Assembly (NCBI GenBank): GCA_018238625.1
Contig: JABCSY010000045.1
Coordinates: 1-32,440 of the forward strand
Direction of reading: 5' to 3'
DNA: 32,440 nt
Origin: Promethearchaeota archaeon
GTDB lineage: Archaea > Asgardarchaeota > Lokiarchaeia > Sigyniarchaeales > SOKP01
Shown: piece after piece, positions 9,827 to 18,405 of the stretch
How the letters are laid out: the number at the start of each line of letters is the position of its first letter
How positions within the stretch are numbered: the first letter of the stretch is position 1
Translations under genes and position numbers: made by a program
The notes under the pieces: generated by a model
Told to the model about the DNA's origin: nothing
The model's input: only the letters and a program-made list of their open reading frames with translations
Database searches by the model: none

Positions 9827-10822
9827 ATGAGTCAAAAAAATATGAATAAAATGGTTAAGGACTACCTTAAGAATTTTAAGGAGAAATTACCTGATTGGTT
9901 GAAGGAGAAAAAGGGCGAGCTTGAGGATATCCTTAGCGAGCTTGAGGAACATATATGGGACAAGGCTGAGGAGCTTTCAGATATTGAGACGCCTACAGAA
10001 TCCTCAATTCGATTGGCCCTTACTCATATGGGAACGCCTGGAAGCATGGCAAGGGGATATAAGCGCCGTGGAACGCCTAAAGTATACATAACGGAAGAAT
10101 TATGGCCGCTTTACACGACAGTTTTAGGAATACTATCTGCTGTTATTGTCATTATTTATGTGATTTTCATGATCATAAACATTTTTATGGGGAGTTTTCA
10201 GCTTGATTTCGTAGGAATCATCTTAGGGCTTACTGGTGTATTTACAATAGTGACGCTCATATTCGTGGGGCTATCCATGGAAGGTTATCTTCCCGAGGAT
10301 TTTAAGACCGAAGAGGAGCGCAAGAGAGAAGAAAAAGAACTATCGAAAGCAGAAAGTAAGGGATGGCCCATCTCACCTAATACGGGAAAACCATTGAAAC
10401 CCTTCGTACATCCTACGGGCATGATTGTTGGAGCGATTGTTCAGATGGCCTTTGGTTTAATCTTAATAATACAACCAAGCACGGATTTTACTCATCTAAT
10501 AGAACCAGAATTTTTAGCCTTACTACGTATCTTTGGAGTGTTCATTATTTCTGAGGGATGTTTAGACCTAATTCGTGGTGTCATTGGTAATCAGCAAGTT
10601 AGGACGCATCAAATCATCATTGGTATTAAGATATTATTGTCTTTAATGACCATATCACTTTTAGTGATCTTGATGGAACGACCTGAATTAGTACCCTTCG
10701 TTCCATTTGAAAAACACTTGATAAGTTGGTTTTTTGCTTTTGTTATTTTGATGGTCATTATAGGAGCAATTTCAGAAACATATAAGGCTACAACGCTCGA
10801 AAAATATAGAAATATAATCTAA
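9827..10822 (+). CDS. HAAS-domain multi-pass membrane protein
   Basis: The N-terminal 80 residues form a HAAS-type helical domain (VKDYLKNFKEKLPDWLKEKK, then ELEDILSELEEHIWDKAEEL and IRLALTHMGTPGSMARGYKR). This domain is typically encoded next to PadR regulators. About six hydrophobic segments follow (near residues 95-122, 130-153, 200-220, 233-255, 262-284, 297-318), with a charged cytoplasmic loop at about 158-195. The ATG has a very strong AGGAGGTTATGATAAA leader. The biochemical role is unknown; PadR-HAAS pairs are often linked to envelope stress or export, which would be inference here. Confidence 0.85.
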   Translation: MSQKNMNKMVKDYLKNFKEKLPDWLKEKKGELEDILSELEEHIWDKAEELSDIETPTESSIRLALTHMGTPGSMARGYKRRGTPKVYITEELWPLYTTVLGILSAVIVIIYVIFMIINIFMGSFQLDFVGIILGLTGVFTIVTLIFVGLSMEGYLPEDFKTEEERKREEKELSKAESKGWPISPNTGKPLKPFVHPTGMIVGAIVQMAFGLILIIQPSTDFTHLIEPEFLALLRIFGVFIISEGCLDLIRGVIGNQQVRTHQIIIGIKILLSLMTISLLVILMERPELVPFVPFEKHLISWFFAFVILMVIIGAISETYKATTLEKYRNII

Positions 10823-10886
10823 TAAAAAAAAATTAAAAAATTAAAAAACAAAAAACAAAAAATAAAATAAAAAAAGGTGATAATAA

Positions 10887-11456
10887 ATTACACAAGCGAA
10901 AAGTGACGCACAATTTTGGAAGGATGAAATCAAAAAGCATTGGAAGGTGCTTATTCTCTGCATAGCAGCAATCGTAATTCTTTCTATTATAGCAGTTAAT
11001 GTAGTGATCTGGCACATACAAACATCTCCGATTGGAAATTACGGTAATGCTACCATTGACCAATGGAGTTTGGACTGGATTGTAGGCTTCTATATTGTGC
11101 TGATTTTATGGGAATTGTTATTTGTTGGATTACCCGCGGGTTTATTCTTCGGTTTAGGAGGGTATTTGTGGTGGCAACGCTTATCTGCTGACGATAAAGA
11201 GTGGTATAAAGAGCAAGATAAGAAGAGCCATAAAACAAGAGATGCCGGTGGTGGTTGTGGGCTCGTACTCTTTATTGCGTATTGTATCTATATCGCTATT
11301 GACGGTAGCTATTATGCCGCCTTTGGCAGTCAACCTTATAACTACTGGATATACTCGTACTTCTTAACAATTGTATGGCTATTAATTATAGTAGGGATTC
11401 CAATAGCAATAGCAGGGTTAATATATCTTAGATACTGGTTAAATAAACCTGAATAA
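10887..11456 (+). CDS. Four-helix membrane protein of the padR block, probable ATT start
   Basis: The frame is open from a stop at 10884-10886. The only ATG/GTG/TTG candidates are a GTG at 10947 and later, which would delete a natural-looking hydrophilic N-terminus (TQAKSDAQFWKDEIKKHWK) before the first membrane helix. A strong GGTGA at 10876-10880 lies 6 nt before ATT 10887. I therefore propose ATT initiation, giving 189 residues. There are four hydrophobic segments (about 21-43, 68-98, 113-140, 152-185), with WYKEQDKKSHKTRDAGGG between the second and third. I do not recognise the family. It is probably in the operon of the two upstream genes, after a 55-nt A-rich spacer. Confidence 0.7.
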   Translation: MTQAKSDAQFWKDEIKKHWKVLILCIAAIVILSIIAVNVVIWHIQTSPIGNYGNATIDQWSLDWIVGFYIVLILWELLFVGLPAGLFFGLGGYLWWQRLSADDKEWYKEQDKKSHKTRDAGGGCGLVLFIAYCIYIAIDGSYYAAFGSQPYNYWIYSYFLTIVWLLIIVGIPIAIAGLIYLRYWLNKPE

Positions 11457-11465
11457 TAAAGTAAC

Positions 11466-11484
11466 TTTTTTTTTTCTTTTTTTT
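11466..11484 (+). terminator. T-run after the membrane-protein gene
   Basis: Ten T, one C, then eight T begin 10 nt after the stop codon, a typical archaeal U-rich termination signal. The dehydrogenase that follows has its own ribosome site and probably its own promoter. Confidence 0.6.
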
Positions 11485-11568
11485 ATTGGAAAATCACATG
11501 GTAGAATAGTATTAATAAAACACAAATAAAAAATAAAAAATAAAAATATCAAATAAGGAGGAATACTT

Positions 11569-12582
11569 ATGAAAGTAGTTATATACACAAAATATGGATC
11601 CCCTGATGTTCTTGAATTAAAAGAGGTTGAAAAACCTACTCCTAAGGACAATGAAATCCTGGTAAAAGTGCATGCAGTCACAGTTACTGCAGGGGATGTA
11701 AGAATGCGAAGTGGCAAATTCCCTCTTGTGGGGGGAATTGGCTGGCTTTTAGCGCGAATAATGTTCCGTCCTAAAAAACGGAAAAAAAATATACTAGGGA
11801 TGGAGCTAGCTGGGGAAGTTGAATCAGTAGGTAAAGACGCAAAATTATTTAAGAACGGGGACCCCGTGTTTGGAACTACAACTGGGTTAAGTTCTGGTTC
11901 TTATACCGAGTATATTTGTACGCCTGAAGAACCTTTGTCCACAAGTATGTTTGGAAGTAATGTGGTAGCACTAAAACCAACTAATATGACCTATATGGAA
12001 GCAGCCGCCGTTCCTATAGGGGGACTTACCGCATTGCATTTTCTTAGAAAAGGACAAGTCCAGAGTGGACAAAAAGTTCTCATCTATGGCGCTTCTGGTA
12101 GTGTAGGTACTTTTGCAGTACAGCTTGCCAAGCACCTTGGGGCAGAGGTTACTGGGGTTTGTAGTACAACGAATTTAGAATTGGTGAAATCTCTAGGAGC
12201 CGATAAAGTAATTGATTACACCAAAGAGGATTTTACTAAAAGCGATGACACCTATGATGTTATTTTTGACACGGTAGGCAAGAGTTCGTTTTCAGATTGT
12301 AAAAAATCGTTAAAGAAAAAGGGATTGCTTCTTGAAATCGTCCCGAGGATGTCACATCTTATTCGAGGCCTTTGGTCTTCAATAAATGTAATAACTGGGG
12401 GAGCAAAAGAAAAGGCGGAAGATTTAATTTTCCTCAAAGAGCTTATTGAGGCGGGAAAGATTAAATCTGCCATAGATAGACGCTATCCCTTGGAACAAAT
12501 TGCCGAGGCTCATAGCTATGTTGATAAAGGACACAAAAAGGGAAATGTAGTAATAACTGTTGAGCATAATAACACAACCTAA
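11569..12582 (+). CDS. Zinc-independent medium-chain dehydrogenase / quinone oxidoreductase-like
   Basis: 337 residues of the MDR superfamily, quinone-oxidoreductase branch. The N-terminal GroES-like domain has [20 protein letters not shown] and [24 protein letters not shown] blocks. The NAD(P)-binding Rossmann motif is [19 protein letters not shown] (about 164-182), followed by [13 protein letters not shown]. The cysteine/histidine zinc ligands of alcohol dehydrogenases are absent, so reduction of quinones or enones with NADPH is more likely. The AAGGAGG leader 7 nt before ATG and the bacterial-like sequence suggest transfer from bacteria, but I cannot show this. Confidence 0.9.
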   Translation: MKVVIYTKYGSPDVLELKEVEKPTPKDNEILVKVHAVTVTAGDVRMRSGKFPLVGGIGWLLARIMFRPKKRKKNILGMELAGEVESVGKDAKLFKNGDPVFGTTTGLSSGSYTEYICTPEEPLSTSMFGSNVVALKPTNMTYMEAAAVPIGGLTALHFLRKGQVQSGQKVLIYGASGSVGTFAVQLAKHLGAEVTGVCSTTNLELVKSLGADKVIDYTKEDFTKSDDTYDVIFDTVGKSSFSDCKKSLKKKGLLLEIVPRMSHLIRGLWSSINVITGGAKEKAEDLIFLKELIEAGKIKSAIDRRYPLEQIAEAHSYVDKGHKKGNVVITVEHNNTT

Positions 12583-12599
12583 CAAAGCGTATGAATACA

Positions 12600-12622
12600 T
12601 TTTTTTTCTTCTTATTTTTAAT
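12600..12622 (+). terminator. T-rich tract after the dehydrogenase
   Basis: A run of eight T (12600-12607) then CTTCTTATTTTTAATT follows the stop by 18 nt. It is consistent with an archaeal U-tract terminator. Confidence 0.45.
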
Positions 12623-12681
12623 TAGATAATCTAACTTAAATAATTAAATTTAAAATTTTCTGAAGTTTTCTTCATCTGAAG

Positions 12682-13242
12682 ATGCCATCCGTTCAAATAA
12701 AATATGACGATATTTATTTCGATCCTAAAGTTCAGGAGATGTGTGTTTCACCTAGTTTTAAGTGTCCTTTTTACGAGCATTCGTGGAGTTGTCCGCCAAA
12801 TTCACCTTATCTTGAAAAGGCTATGTCAACTTACACAGAATTTTATCTAATTTACTCTATGTTTGATCTGGAAGAATATATAAAGATAGAAAAGGAAAAG
12901 ACAAACAGATCAGAATTTTTCATTAAAAATACATTTTTACTCACCAAAAGTTTCGAATTAAATGATTTGGAAGTTGAATTCGATAAATTCTTATCCCAAT
13001 ATAATAAAAACTACAAAAAACGACTTCTTTTGTACGATGGGACATGCAAATACTGTAAAATCCAAAATGCGGGAAATTGCACCTTTGACTCTGGTGAACT
13101 ATGCCGTTTTCCAAGAATGATAAGATATTCTATGGAAGCTGTAGGGATTGAAGTTATAAGGACGGTACTTGAAATGAATTTGGATGTTAAGTATCCCTCT
13201 AATAAATATTCATTTAGATTTGGCTTAGTTTGCTTTAAATAA
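12682..13242 (+). CDS. DUF2284 predicted metal-binding protein
   Basis: 186 residues with the cysteine pattern of DUF2284: MCVSPSFKCPFYEHSWSCPP near the N-terminus (three Cys), then GTCKYCKIQNAGNC and ELCRFPRMIRYSMEAVGIEV near the C-terminus. The cysteines probably bind an Fe-S cluster or zinc. The function is not established to my knowledge. The ATG lies inside a CATCTGAAGATG palindrome, and no strong ribosome site is seen, so it may be leaderless. The 3' end faces tfs 16 nt away. Confidence 0.85.
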   Translation: MPSVQIKYDDIYFDPKVQEMCVSPSFKCPFYEHSWSCPPNSPYLEKAMSTYTEFYLIYSMFDLEEYIKIEKEKTNRSEFFIKNTFLLTKSFELNDLEVEFDKFLSQYNKNYKKRLLLYDGTCKYCKIQNAGNCTFDSGELCRFPRMIRYSMEAVGIEVIRTVLEMNLDVKYPSNKYSFRFGLVCFK

Positions 13243-13258
13243 TTTTTATTGTTCCATT

Positions 13259-13597
13259 TTAATATTCACGCCAAGTATACTTACACTTAACGCATCTAAA
13301 AAAGGATGTACTTGGTTCGTCGGCACTTCGAGTTTGTTCTTGCCAGGCCTCTGCTTCTCTATGACCGCATTTTGGACAATCCTGTTTAACTTTTAGGTGG
13401 ACAGAAATTTTATCTTCTTCTGAAACAATAATTAGATTTTTTTCTAAAGCTTCTTTTTTTCTGTTAATTATCTCGTTAATATCTTCTATGCTCTGCGCTA
13501 ATTCTTTTTGATAACCACACTTACAAACTAAAGTTGATTTCCCATCCAAAAATTCTTTACGTAAAAGATTTGAACATTCAGGACAAAATTCGACCAT
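13259..13597 (-). CDS. tfs: Transcription elongation factor TFS (TFIIS/Rpb9-like)
   Basis: 112 residues with two zinc ribbons. The N-terminal one is FCPECSNLL ... LVCKCGY; the C-terminal one is DCPKCGHREA ... FRCVKCKYTWREY. Between the cysteine pairs of the second ribbon lies QTRSADEPSTSFF, which includes the acidic DE pair that inserts in the polymerase secondary channel and stimulates transcript cleavage. A GTG at 13606 is in frame, but its GTGA looks like the ribosome site for ATG 13597. It stands in the usual archaeal vicinity of PCNA. Confidence 0.96.
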   Translation of the reverse strand: MVEFCPECSNLLRKEFLDGKSTLVCKCGYQKELAQSIEDINEIINRKKEALEKNLIIVSEEDKISVHLKVKQDCPKCGHREAEAWQEQTRSADEPSTSFFRCVKCKYTWREY

Positions 13598-13779
13598 TTT
13601 AGTCACAGTAAAACTTATTTGTGTTCCTTAACTTTTCTAAATAAGCATATCTAATAAAATTTTTGCTTTTAAAAGATTAATTACTTTATGAAATTAGAAT
13701 TAAACTAATTCTAACAAGTTTGCTATATTTTTTATTGAAAATCAGAACCGATTTAGACCGTTTATGAATAAGATTAAAC

Positions 13780-14097
13780 TTATAACAATTCTTTTTTGAT
13801 TTCATACAACTTTAGATAATATTCAAAGTTGAGATTACTTTTATCTTGTATAATTTCTGCTTCTACTTCCTTTTCTCCTTTTAGCTTAATGTTTAACTTA
13901 CCAATAACGTTAATTAGATTATTTTTTTGAAAAGGATATTCAACTGCTTGTATATCGATCTTTAACTCTTCAGTTTTATCGTTCAAAATAATGTAGTCAT
14001 TTTCAACGATTTCCTTAACGAAACCCATTATTTGAATTCGAGTATCTGAGTTTTTTATATCTTTAATCGTCCTCTGAATTGCAGCGTCTTGTACCAT
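13780..14097 (-). CDS. Small OB-fold nucleic-acid-binding protein (RPA14/RPA3-like)
   Basis: 105 residues. The middle reads RIQIMGFVKEIVENDYIILN, then an EELKIDIQ strand and NLINVIGKLNIK, a beta-strand pattern expected of a single OB fold, flanked by an N-terminal helix and a C-terminal helix rich in Lys/Glu. It is divergent from PCNA with a shared 182-nt promoter region. A role as a small RPA/ssDNA-binding subunit fits the replication context, but the fold and role are inferred from pattern only. Confidence 0.55.
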   Translation of the reverse strand: MVQDAAIQRTIKDIKNSDTRIQIMGFVKEIVENDYIILNDKTEELKIDIQAVEYPFQKNNLINVIGKLNIKLKGEKEVEAEIIQDKSNLNFEYYLKLYEIKKELL

Positions 14098-14180
14098 TTT
14101 ATTAGGAATTTTTTTTATTTATATAGATCTAAAAATTTATGGGGGCTATAAATAATTAATTCAAAAATTACAAATAAGTA

Positions 14181-14210
14181 TTATTAAAGGTTATTAAAGA
14201 ATTATTAAAG
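14181..14210 (+). repeat. Three helically phased direct repeats upstream of pcna
   Basis: TTATTAAAG occurs at 14181-14189, 14191-14199 and 14202-14210, i.e. at 10- and 11-bp spacing, so all copies face the same side of the helix. They end 3 nt before the TATA box of pcna. They look like an activator or cooperative repressor array; the sequence is simple and AT-rich, so chance duplication is also possible. Confidence 0.5.
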
Positions 14211-14212
14211 AA

Positions 14213-14242
14213 TTTTATAAATATTGTCAATAAAACAATATT
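14213..14242 (+). promoter_or_regulatory. pcna TATA box and inverted repeat at the start site
   Basis: TTTTATAAATA (14213-14223) is a good TATA element. AATATTGT (14220-14227) and ACAATATT (14235-14242) form a perfect 8-bp inverted repeat with a 7-nt spacer, overlapping the TATA end and the expected transcription start near 14240-14245. The leader to ATG 14280 would be about 35-40 nt. Confidence 0.55.
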
Positions 14243-14279
14243 ATTATAAATTAGCAATCAATAAAAGTACTGATTAAAT

Positions 14280-15083
14280 ATGTCATTTACTCTTAGGTTA
14301 GATAATAGTAGGATATTAAAGGTAATAACAGAAACGCTTTCAAGCATTATTGATGAAACTGAATTTAAAGTTACTCCCAAGGAATTTATTATTTCAGCAA
14401 TGGATCCAAGTCGAATCTGTCTGTTAAAATTGTCTATAAAAAAAGAAAGCTTTGACGATTATAAATGTAGCAAGGAAACAAAAATTGGCTTAAATTTAGA
14501 CGATTTAGATAAAATACTGAAGAGAAGCGCTTCTAACGACTCTCTTGAGATTGATTTTAAAGAGACCGACCAAAAAATTAAAATAAAAATGGAAAGAGAA
14601 GGAAAAAGTCGTTCACGAACTTTCAGTTTAGCTTTAATTGATCTTGATAGGGAAGAAATTCCTATGGATAACTTGTTAAAAATTGAGTACGCAGCTAAAT
14701 GGGTTATAGATACGGATTTTCTTATAGAAGCAATAAGAGACGCTGAAATTTATTCGGAAATACTTAATATGAAAGCTGTTAAAGATGAAGGACTACTTTT
14801 TAGCTCAACGGGACAAATCGGTGAAATGGAGTATAGTATTGCCACAGAGGATTTAATTGAGAGTGATATCGAGGAAACTTGTAGTGGAGCGTATAGTCTT
14901 ACCTTTTTAAAAGCAATTTTAAAAATGGCTCCGATAACGGAAAAACTAGAGGTATCTCTAAAAACAGATCACCCTTTAAAAATGAGTTTTGGTCTTTTAG
15001 AGGGCGGTGAATTAAGTTATTTCCTCGCGCCTCGTGTCGAAGAAGCTGATTTTGATGACGACGACGATATGGACGAATTTTAG
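14280..15083 (+). CDS. pcn: DNA polymerase sliding clamp PCNA
   Basis: The homotrimeric clamp that tethers polymerase, ligase and nucleases to DNA. 267 residues with the two-domain clamp pattern: KVTPKEFIISAMDPSRICLL in the first domain, then the interdomain connector and YSLTFLKAILKMAPITEKLE, and the closing strands PLKMSFGLLEGGELSYFLAP with RVEE. The C-terminus extends beyond the clamp core as a strongly acidic tail (DFDDDDDMDEF). It is the first gene of a replication series PCNA-PriL-PriS-GINS on the plus strand. Confidence 0.97.
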   Translation: MSFTLRLDNSRILKVITETLSSIIDETEFKVTPKEFIISAMDPSRICLLKLSIKKESFDDYKCSKETKIGLNLDDLDKILKRSASNDSLEIDFKETDQKIKIKMEREGKSRSRTFSLALIDLDREEIPMDNLLKIEYAAKWVIDTDFLIEAIRDAEIYSEILNMKAVKDEGLLFSSTGQIGEMEYSIATEDLIESDIEETCSGAYSLTFLKAILKMAPITEKLEVSLKTDHPLKMSFGLLEGGELSYFLAPRVEEADFDDDDDMDEF

Positions 15084-15191
15084 CTATCAAATTTTTATCA
15101 TTAAACTTATTTACTCTTAATCTATATAGCTGTTTTACTCTTAATTTATTTTAATCTAGGAATATAAAGGTTAATAGGAGAATTATAAGTC

Positions 15192-16388
15192 TTGAGCATA
15201 CCAATTGATTTATTAAAACACTATCCGTGGTTGCCCTCGCTACAGGTTTATTATTCCGATATAGCAACAAAAGATCCAACCGCATTTATCGAAGAGGCGT
15301 TCTTAAAATACCCCGATGGAGAATTAGAACAAAGAATTTCAAAAATATTTAAAGCCGCTTTCAATAATTTAGAGGAGATAAAAGGCTATAAAGCAGACGA
15401 ATTAAACATTTATTTGTATTTAATTGTTAAAATACTCCTATATGTTTTGAATAATAAGCCAATTTCTAATAGAGTAGCCAACACTTATTCCAAACAAACA
15501 TATAAAGAACTTATAGAGGATAATGACGACGCAAACCTCTACGATATTTGTAAAGATTTAAAATTAAAGTTTGATTTTCTGGATCCCCCTATTGAGTACG
15601 GGATAAACCTTAATAAGGAAAAACGAGAAATCCTTAAAACTAGTTTTAAAATTCACTTCACAGATTATTTGAAACTTGCTGCTAACTTACACGACGATTA
15701 CAGAAAATTGGTCCATAACGCCCTATCAGAAGGATATGTTTACCTTCAAAAAAAAGATTTAATTCGATTATTGCAAGAACATGTTCGTAGAAAGTTAATT
15801 GTGGAAGAAGTTAAAGATGACAACAATATAGAAAAATTTCGAAAAGACCTCTTGAAAATCCGAGAATTTAAGGAGTTATATGGGAATATATTGAATAATT
15901 GGGAACTTAAAAAAGAAGACTTTGAATATTCGTTTAAGATCGGTTTTAAAGAAGGAAGCGACCTTTCAAATAACTTCCCTCCGTGCATACAAGATATACT
16001 TCGTAGAATACAAGAAGGAATGAATATAGTTCATACTGAAAGGTTGTTTCTTGTGTTTTTTTTACACGCTTTGAATTATCCTATAGAAAACATTATTGAT
16101 ATTTTTTCGAATCTGCCTGATTTTGATAGGAAAAAAACTAAATACCAGGTGGAGTTCGCTAAAAAAAAAGAATATACGCCTCACTCTTGTTCTACGCTTA
16201 AATCTTTGAATATATGTAAAGCAAACGAATCTAAAGATGAAATTTGCTTGGAAGGTTATTATTCGAAGAAATTAGATGCGCAAAAAAAACTCTCACATCC
16301 GTTATTTTATATTCAACTAAAACAATATCGAAATTCAATGAAAAACAAGGCAATTAAAACGAAGATTGAAAAAAAAGATGAGCGATAA
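15192..16388 (+). CDS. priL: DNA primase large subunit PriL
   Basis: The regulatory subunit of the archaeal/eukaryotic primase, needed for primer initiation and length control. 398 residues; the C-terminal Fe-S domain keeps four cysteines (about 265, 333, 342 and 352) in NNFPPCIQDILRRIQ, YTPHSCSTLKSLNIC and EICLEGYY. The LSHPLFYIQ segment is typical. The start is TTG 15192 (an in-frame stop lies 6 nt before), with AGGAG at 15176-15180. It overlaps priS by 11 nt, so the two are translationally coupled. Confidence 0.95.
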   Translation: MSIPIDLLKHYPWLPSLQVYYSDIATKDPTAFIEEAFLKYPDGELEQRISKIFKAAFNNLEEIKGYKADELNIYLYLIVKILLYVLNNKPISNRVANTYSKQTYKELIEDNDDANLYDICKDLKLKFDFLDPPIEYGINLNKEKREILKTSFKIHFTDYLKLAANLHDDYRKLVHNALSEGYVYLQKKDLIRLLQEHVRRKLIVEEVKDDNNIEKFRKDLLKIREFKELYGNILNNWELKKEDFEYSFKIGFKEGSDLSNNFPPCIQDILRRIQEGMNIVHTERLFLVFFLHALNYPIENIIDIFSNLPDFDRKKTKYQVEFAKKKEYTPHSCSTLKSLNICKANESKDEICLEGYYSKKLDAQKKLSHPLFYIQLKQYRNSMKNKAIKTKIEKKDER

Positions 16389-17655
16389 TAAATTTTTAAA
16401 AAGGTTATTTCAAGCTTATTATCAAGAAAAGCAAAAAGAAATTCCAGCCGTAAATTCCCTCAAATTTCGAGAGTTTGGCTTTATTCCCTGGGAAAAACAG
16501 ATTATGATCAGGCACATTGGATTGGAAAACCAAAAAGTTTTACTTAATTATTTAATTGATAGAGGACCTAGACATGTATACTCTAGTGGTTCACTATATT
16601 TGCAACCAGAAGTTCCAGATATGGAAAGTAAAAAATATCAAGGTTGCGATTTCATTGTTGATATCGACGTAGACCACTTCTATACGCCATGTAAAGAAGA
16701 ACACGATTTATGGTATTGTGATAATTGTGAAACTAAAGGAACTGGTATGGTAGAAAAGTGCCCTAAATGTGAACAATCAAAAATTATCAAAGTAACTTGG
16801 ATATGTGATAAATGTTTAGATGTTGCTAAAAATGAGATTAAAAAATTAATTTACGACTTTCTAATACCTGATTTCGGAACTGACGAAAAAGACATGAGAA
16901 TTGCCTTTTCTGGACATAGAGGGTACCATTTAAAAGTTGAAAGCGAAGAATTAAGGAAATTAAATAGCGACGAAAGACGCGAAATTGTAGATCACCTTAC
17001 CGGAGAAAATATTTCTTTTGAAGTTTTAGGTTTGAGAGAAAAATCTCTAATGATTCAAGGATTATCAAAAGAAAATATTGGTTGGTCTCAAAAAATAATG
17101 GAAAAAATAATTGAAGTATTAAAACAACCTAAAAAAGTAATAGAAAACATATTTTTAGATGAAAATATATTTGGGTTTACTCCGAATTACGTTACAAGCT
17201 TTTTAAACTATAAAGATGATTTCTTAGAGCTAATATCTAAAGGAGAAAGAAATATCTGGGCTATTGAAGGTTTTGGTTTAACTAATTGGACGAAACTCCT
17301 AAGAGGGATTGTCAATCTAATAGGAATAGAATTAGATGAGCCAGTATCGATAGATATACATAGGCTCATACGATATCCTGGGTCGTTACATGGAAAAACA
17401 GGATTTAAAGTTCAAGAAATTGAATTAAAAGAACTCGATGATTTTAACCCTTTAGATGAGAATGATGACAAGCTAGATCCTATCGTTTTTAATAGTAAAA
17501 ATGTCACTCAAAAACTCGAAATTGTGGAGCGCGCTTTACCAATTACAAAAATCAAAGGAGTAAAGTATGGCCCCTATGTACAAGGAGAAAGGATTGAGGT
17601 CCCTCATCATATCGCAGTATTTTTATTATGTAAAGAAGTTGCTAAAACTATTTAA
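16378..17655 (+). CDS. priS: DNA primase catalytic subunit PriS with GINS-B-like tail
   Basis: Synthesises RNA/DNA primers. The catalytic aspartates are in FIVDIDVDHF (about D95, D97, D99), the zinc-binding insert shows WYCDNCETKGTG ... KCPKCEQ and ICDKCLDV, and AFSGHRGYHLKV holds the conserved SGxRGxH nucleotide-binding motif. VSIDIHRLIRYPGSLHGKTG is the next conserved block. The last 40 or so residues (LPITKIKGVKYGPYVQGERI, then EVPHHIAVFLLCKEVAKTI) resemble the B domain of GINS. I use ATG 16378; a TTG at 16366 is in frame but less likely. Confidence 0.96.
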   Translation: MSDNKFLKRLFQAYYQEKQKEIPAVNSLKFREFGFIPWEKQIMIRHIGLENQKVLLNYLIDRGPRHVYSSGSLYLQPEVPDMESKKYQGCDFIVDIDVDHFYTPCKEEHDLWYCDNCETKGTGMVEKCPKCEQSKIIKVTWICDKCLDVAKNEIKKLIYDFLIPDFGTDEKDMRIAFSGHRGYHLKVESEELRKLNSDERREIVDHLTGENISFEVLGLREKSLMIQGLSKENIGWSQKIMEKIIEVLKQPKKVIENIFLDENIFGFTPNYVTSFLNYKDDFLELISKGERNIWAIEGFGLTNWTKLLRGIVNLIGIELDEPVSIDIHRLIRYPGSLHGKTGFKVQEIELKELDDFNPLDENDDKLDPIVFNSKNVTQKLEIVERALPITKIKGVKYGPYVQGERIEVPHHIAVFLLCKEVAKTI

Positions 17656-17683
17656 GTTAAAATATAATTAGATAATATCCTTC

Positions 17684-17716
17684 ATTATATAATAGATTTA
17701 AAAATTTTGATGTGCA
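17684..17716 (+). promoter_or_regulatory. TATA box for a probably leaderless GINS mRNA
   Basis: ATTATATAAT at 17684-17693 puts the expected transcription start at about 17711-17718. The candidate ATGs are at 17710 and 17716, and no Shine-Dalgarno sequence precedes them. This points to a leaderless transcript, probably from ATG 17716. Confidence 0.45.
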
Positions 17717-18405
17717 TGAATTTAAAAGCTGATTACAAGAGGCTTTATCAACATTGGCTTAAGGAATTTGAACAACCAGCCTTAACACGCTTATCTCAAG
17801 AGGACTTTAGTTATTTTAGCAAAACTCTTAGTAATATCAAGAAATTTGAGTTAGAAGATAAGCAAAAAGTTAAACTTCAGCTATTAAATTCATACAAAGA
17901 GAATTTAAATTTTTTATTCACTGATTTCTTAAAAATCCGAGAGTTAAAATTATTAAATTCGGCTTTAAATCTTCAGGAGATTGATTTTAGCGATGTTATA
18001 GAAGCAGAGAAGCTATTCTACCAAAGTTTAATTAGTTCCATCAAAGGGTTTAAAAACCTTAAGAAAATCTCTTTATACGACGATACCGAGTCACTTGAAT
18101 TGGAAGAAATTTTTGAAAAAGAAAAAATTATAGCTGAGTCTAAACCAATAGAAAAAGTCAAAGATGACGGAAAAACGCTCGTTCCAATTGGTGACATTTC
18201 AGAAAAATCAAAAATAATTCAAACTAAACAATTAACTCAATATAACTACACTATCATTCGATTTACCAGCCCATCCCCTCCCATAGTTGGGATCGATGGA
18301 TTTAATTATGGTCCTTTTCAGGAAGATAATATCGCTAATTTGCCATATAAAAACGCGAAAATTCTTATTTTTGAGAAATTCGCAGAAAAAATAGATATAA
18401 CTTAG
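17710..18405 (+). CDS. gins51: GINS complex subunit (Gins51-type)
   Basis: A subunit of the CMG-like replicative helicase complex. The order is a helical A domain first (about residues 10-115, with FLFTDFLKIRELKLLN) and then, after a charged linker, a small beta B domain at the C-terminus: IIRFTSPSPPIVGIDGFNYG, PFQEDNIANLPYKNAKILIF. A-then-B is the Sld5/Psf1 (Gins51) arrangement. An ATG at 17716 may be the true start. Its stop abuts the stop of nop10, which is convergent. Adjacency to PriS is common in archaea. Confidence 0.88.
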   Translation: MCMNLKADYKRLYQHWLKEFEQPALTRLSQEDFSYFSKTLSNIKKFELEDKQKVKLQLLNSYKENLNFLFTDFLKIRELKLLNSALNLQEIDFSDVIEAEKLFYQSLISSIKGFKNLKKISLYDDTESLELEEIFEKEKIIAESKPIEKVKDDGKTLVPIGDISEKSKIIQTKQLTQYNYTIIRFTSPSPPIVGIDGFNYGPFQEDNIANLPYKNAKILIFEKFAEKIDIT

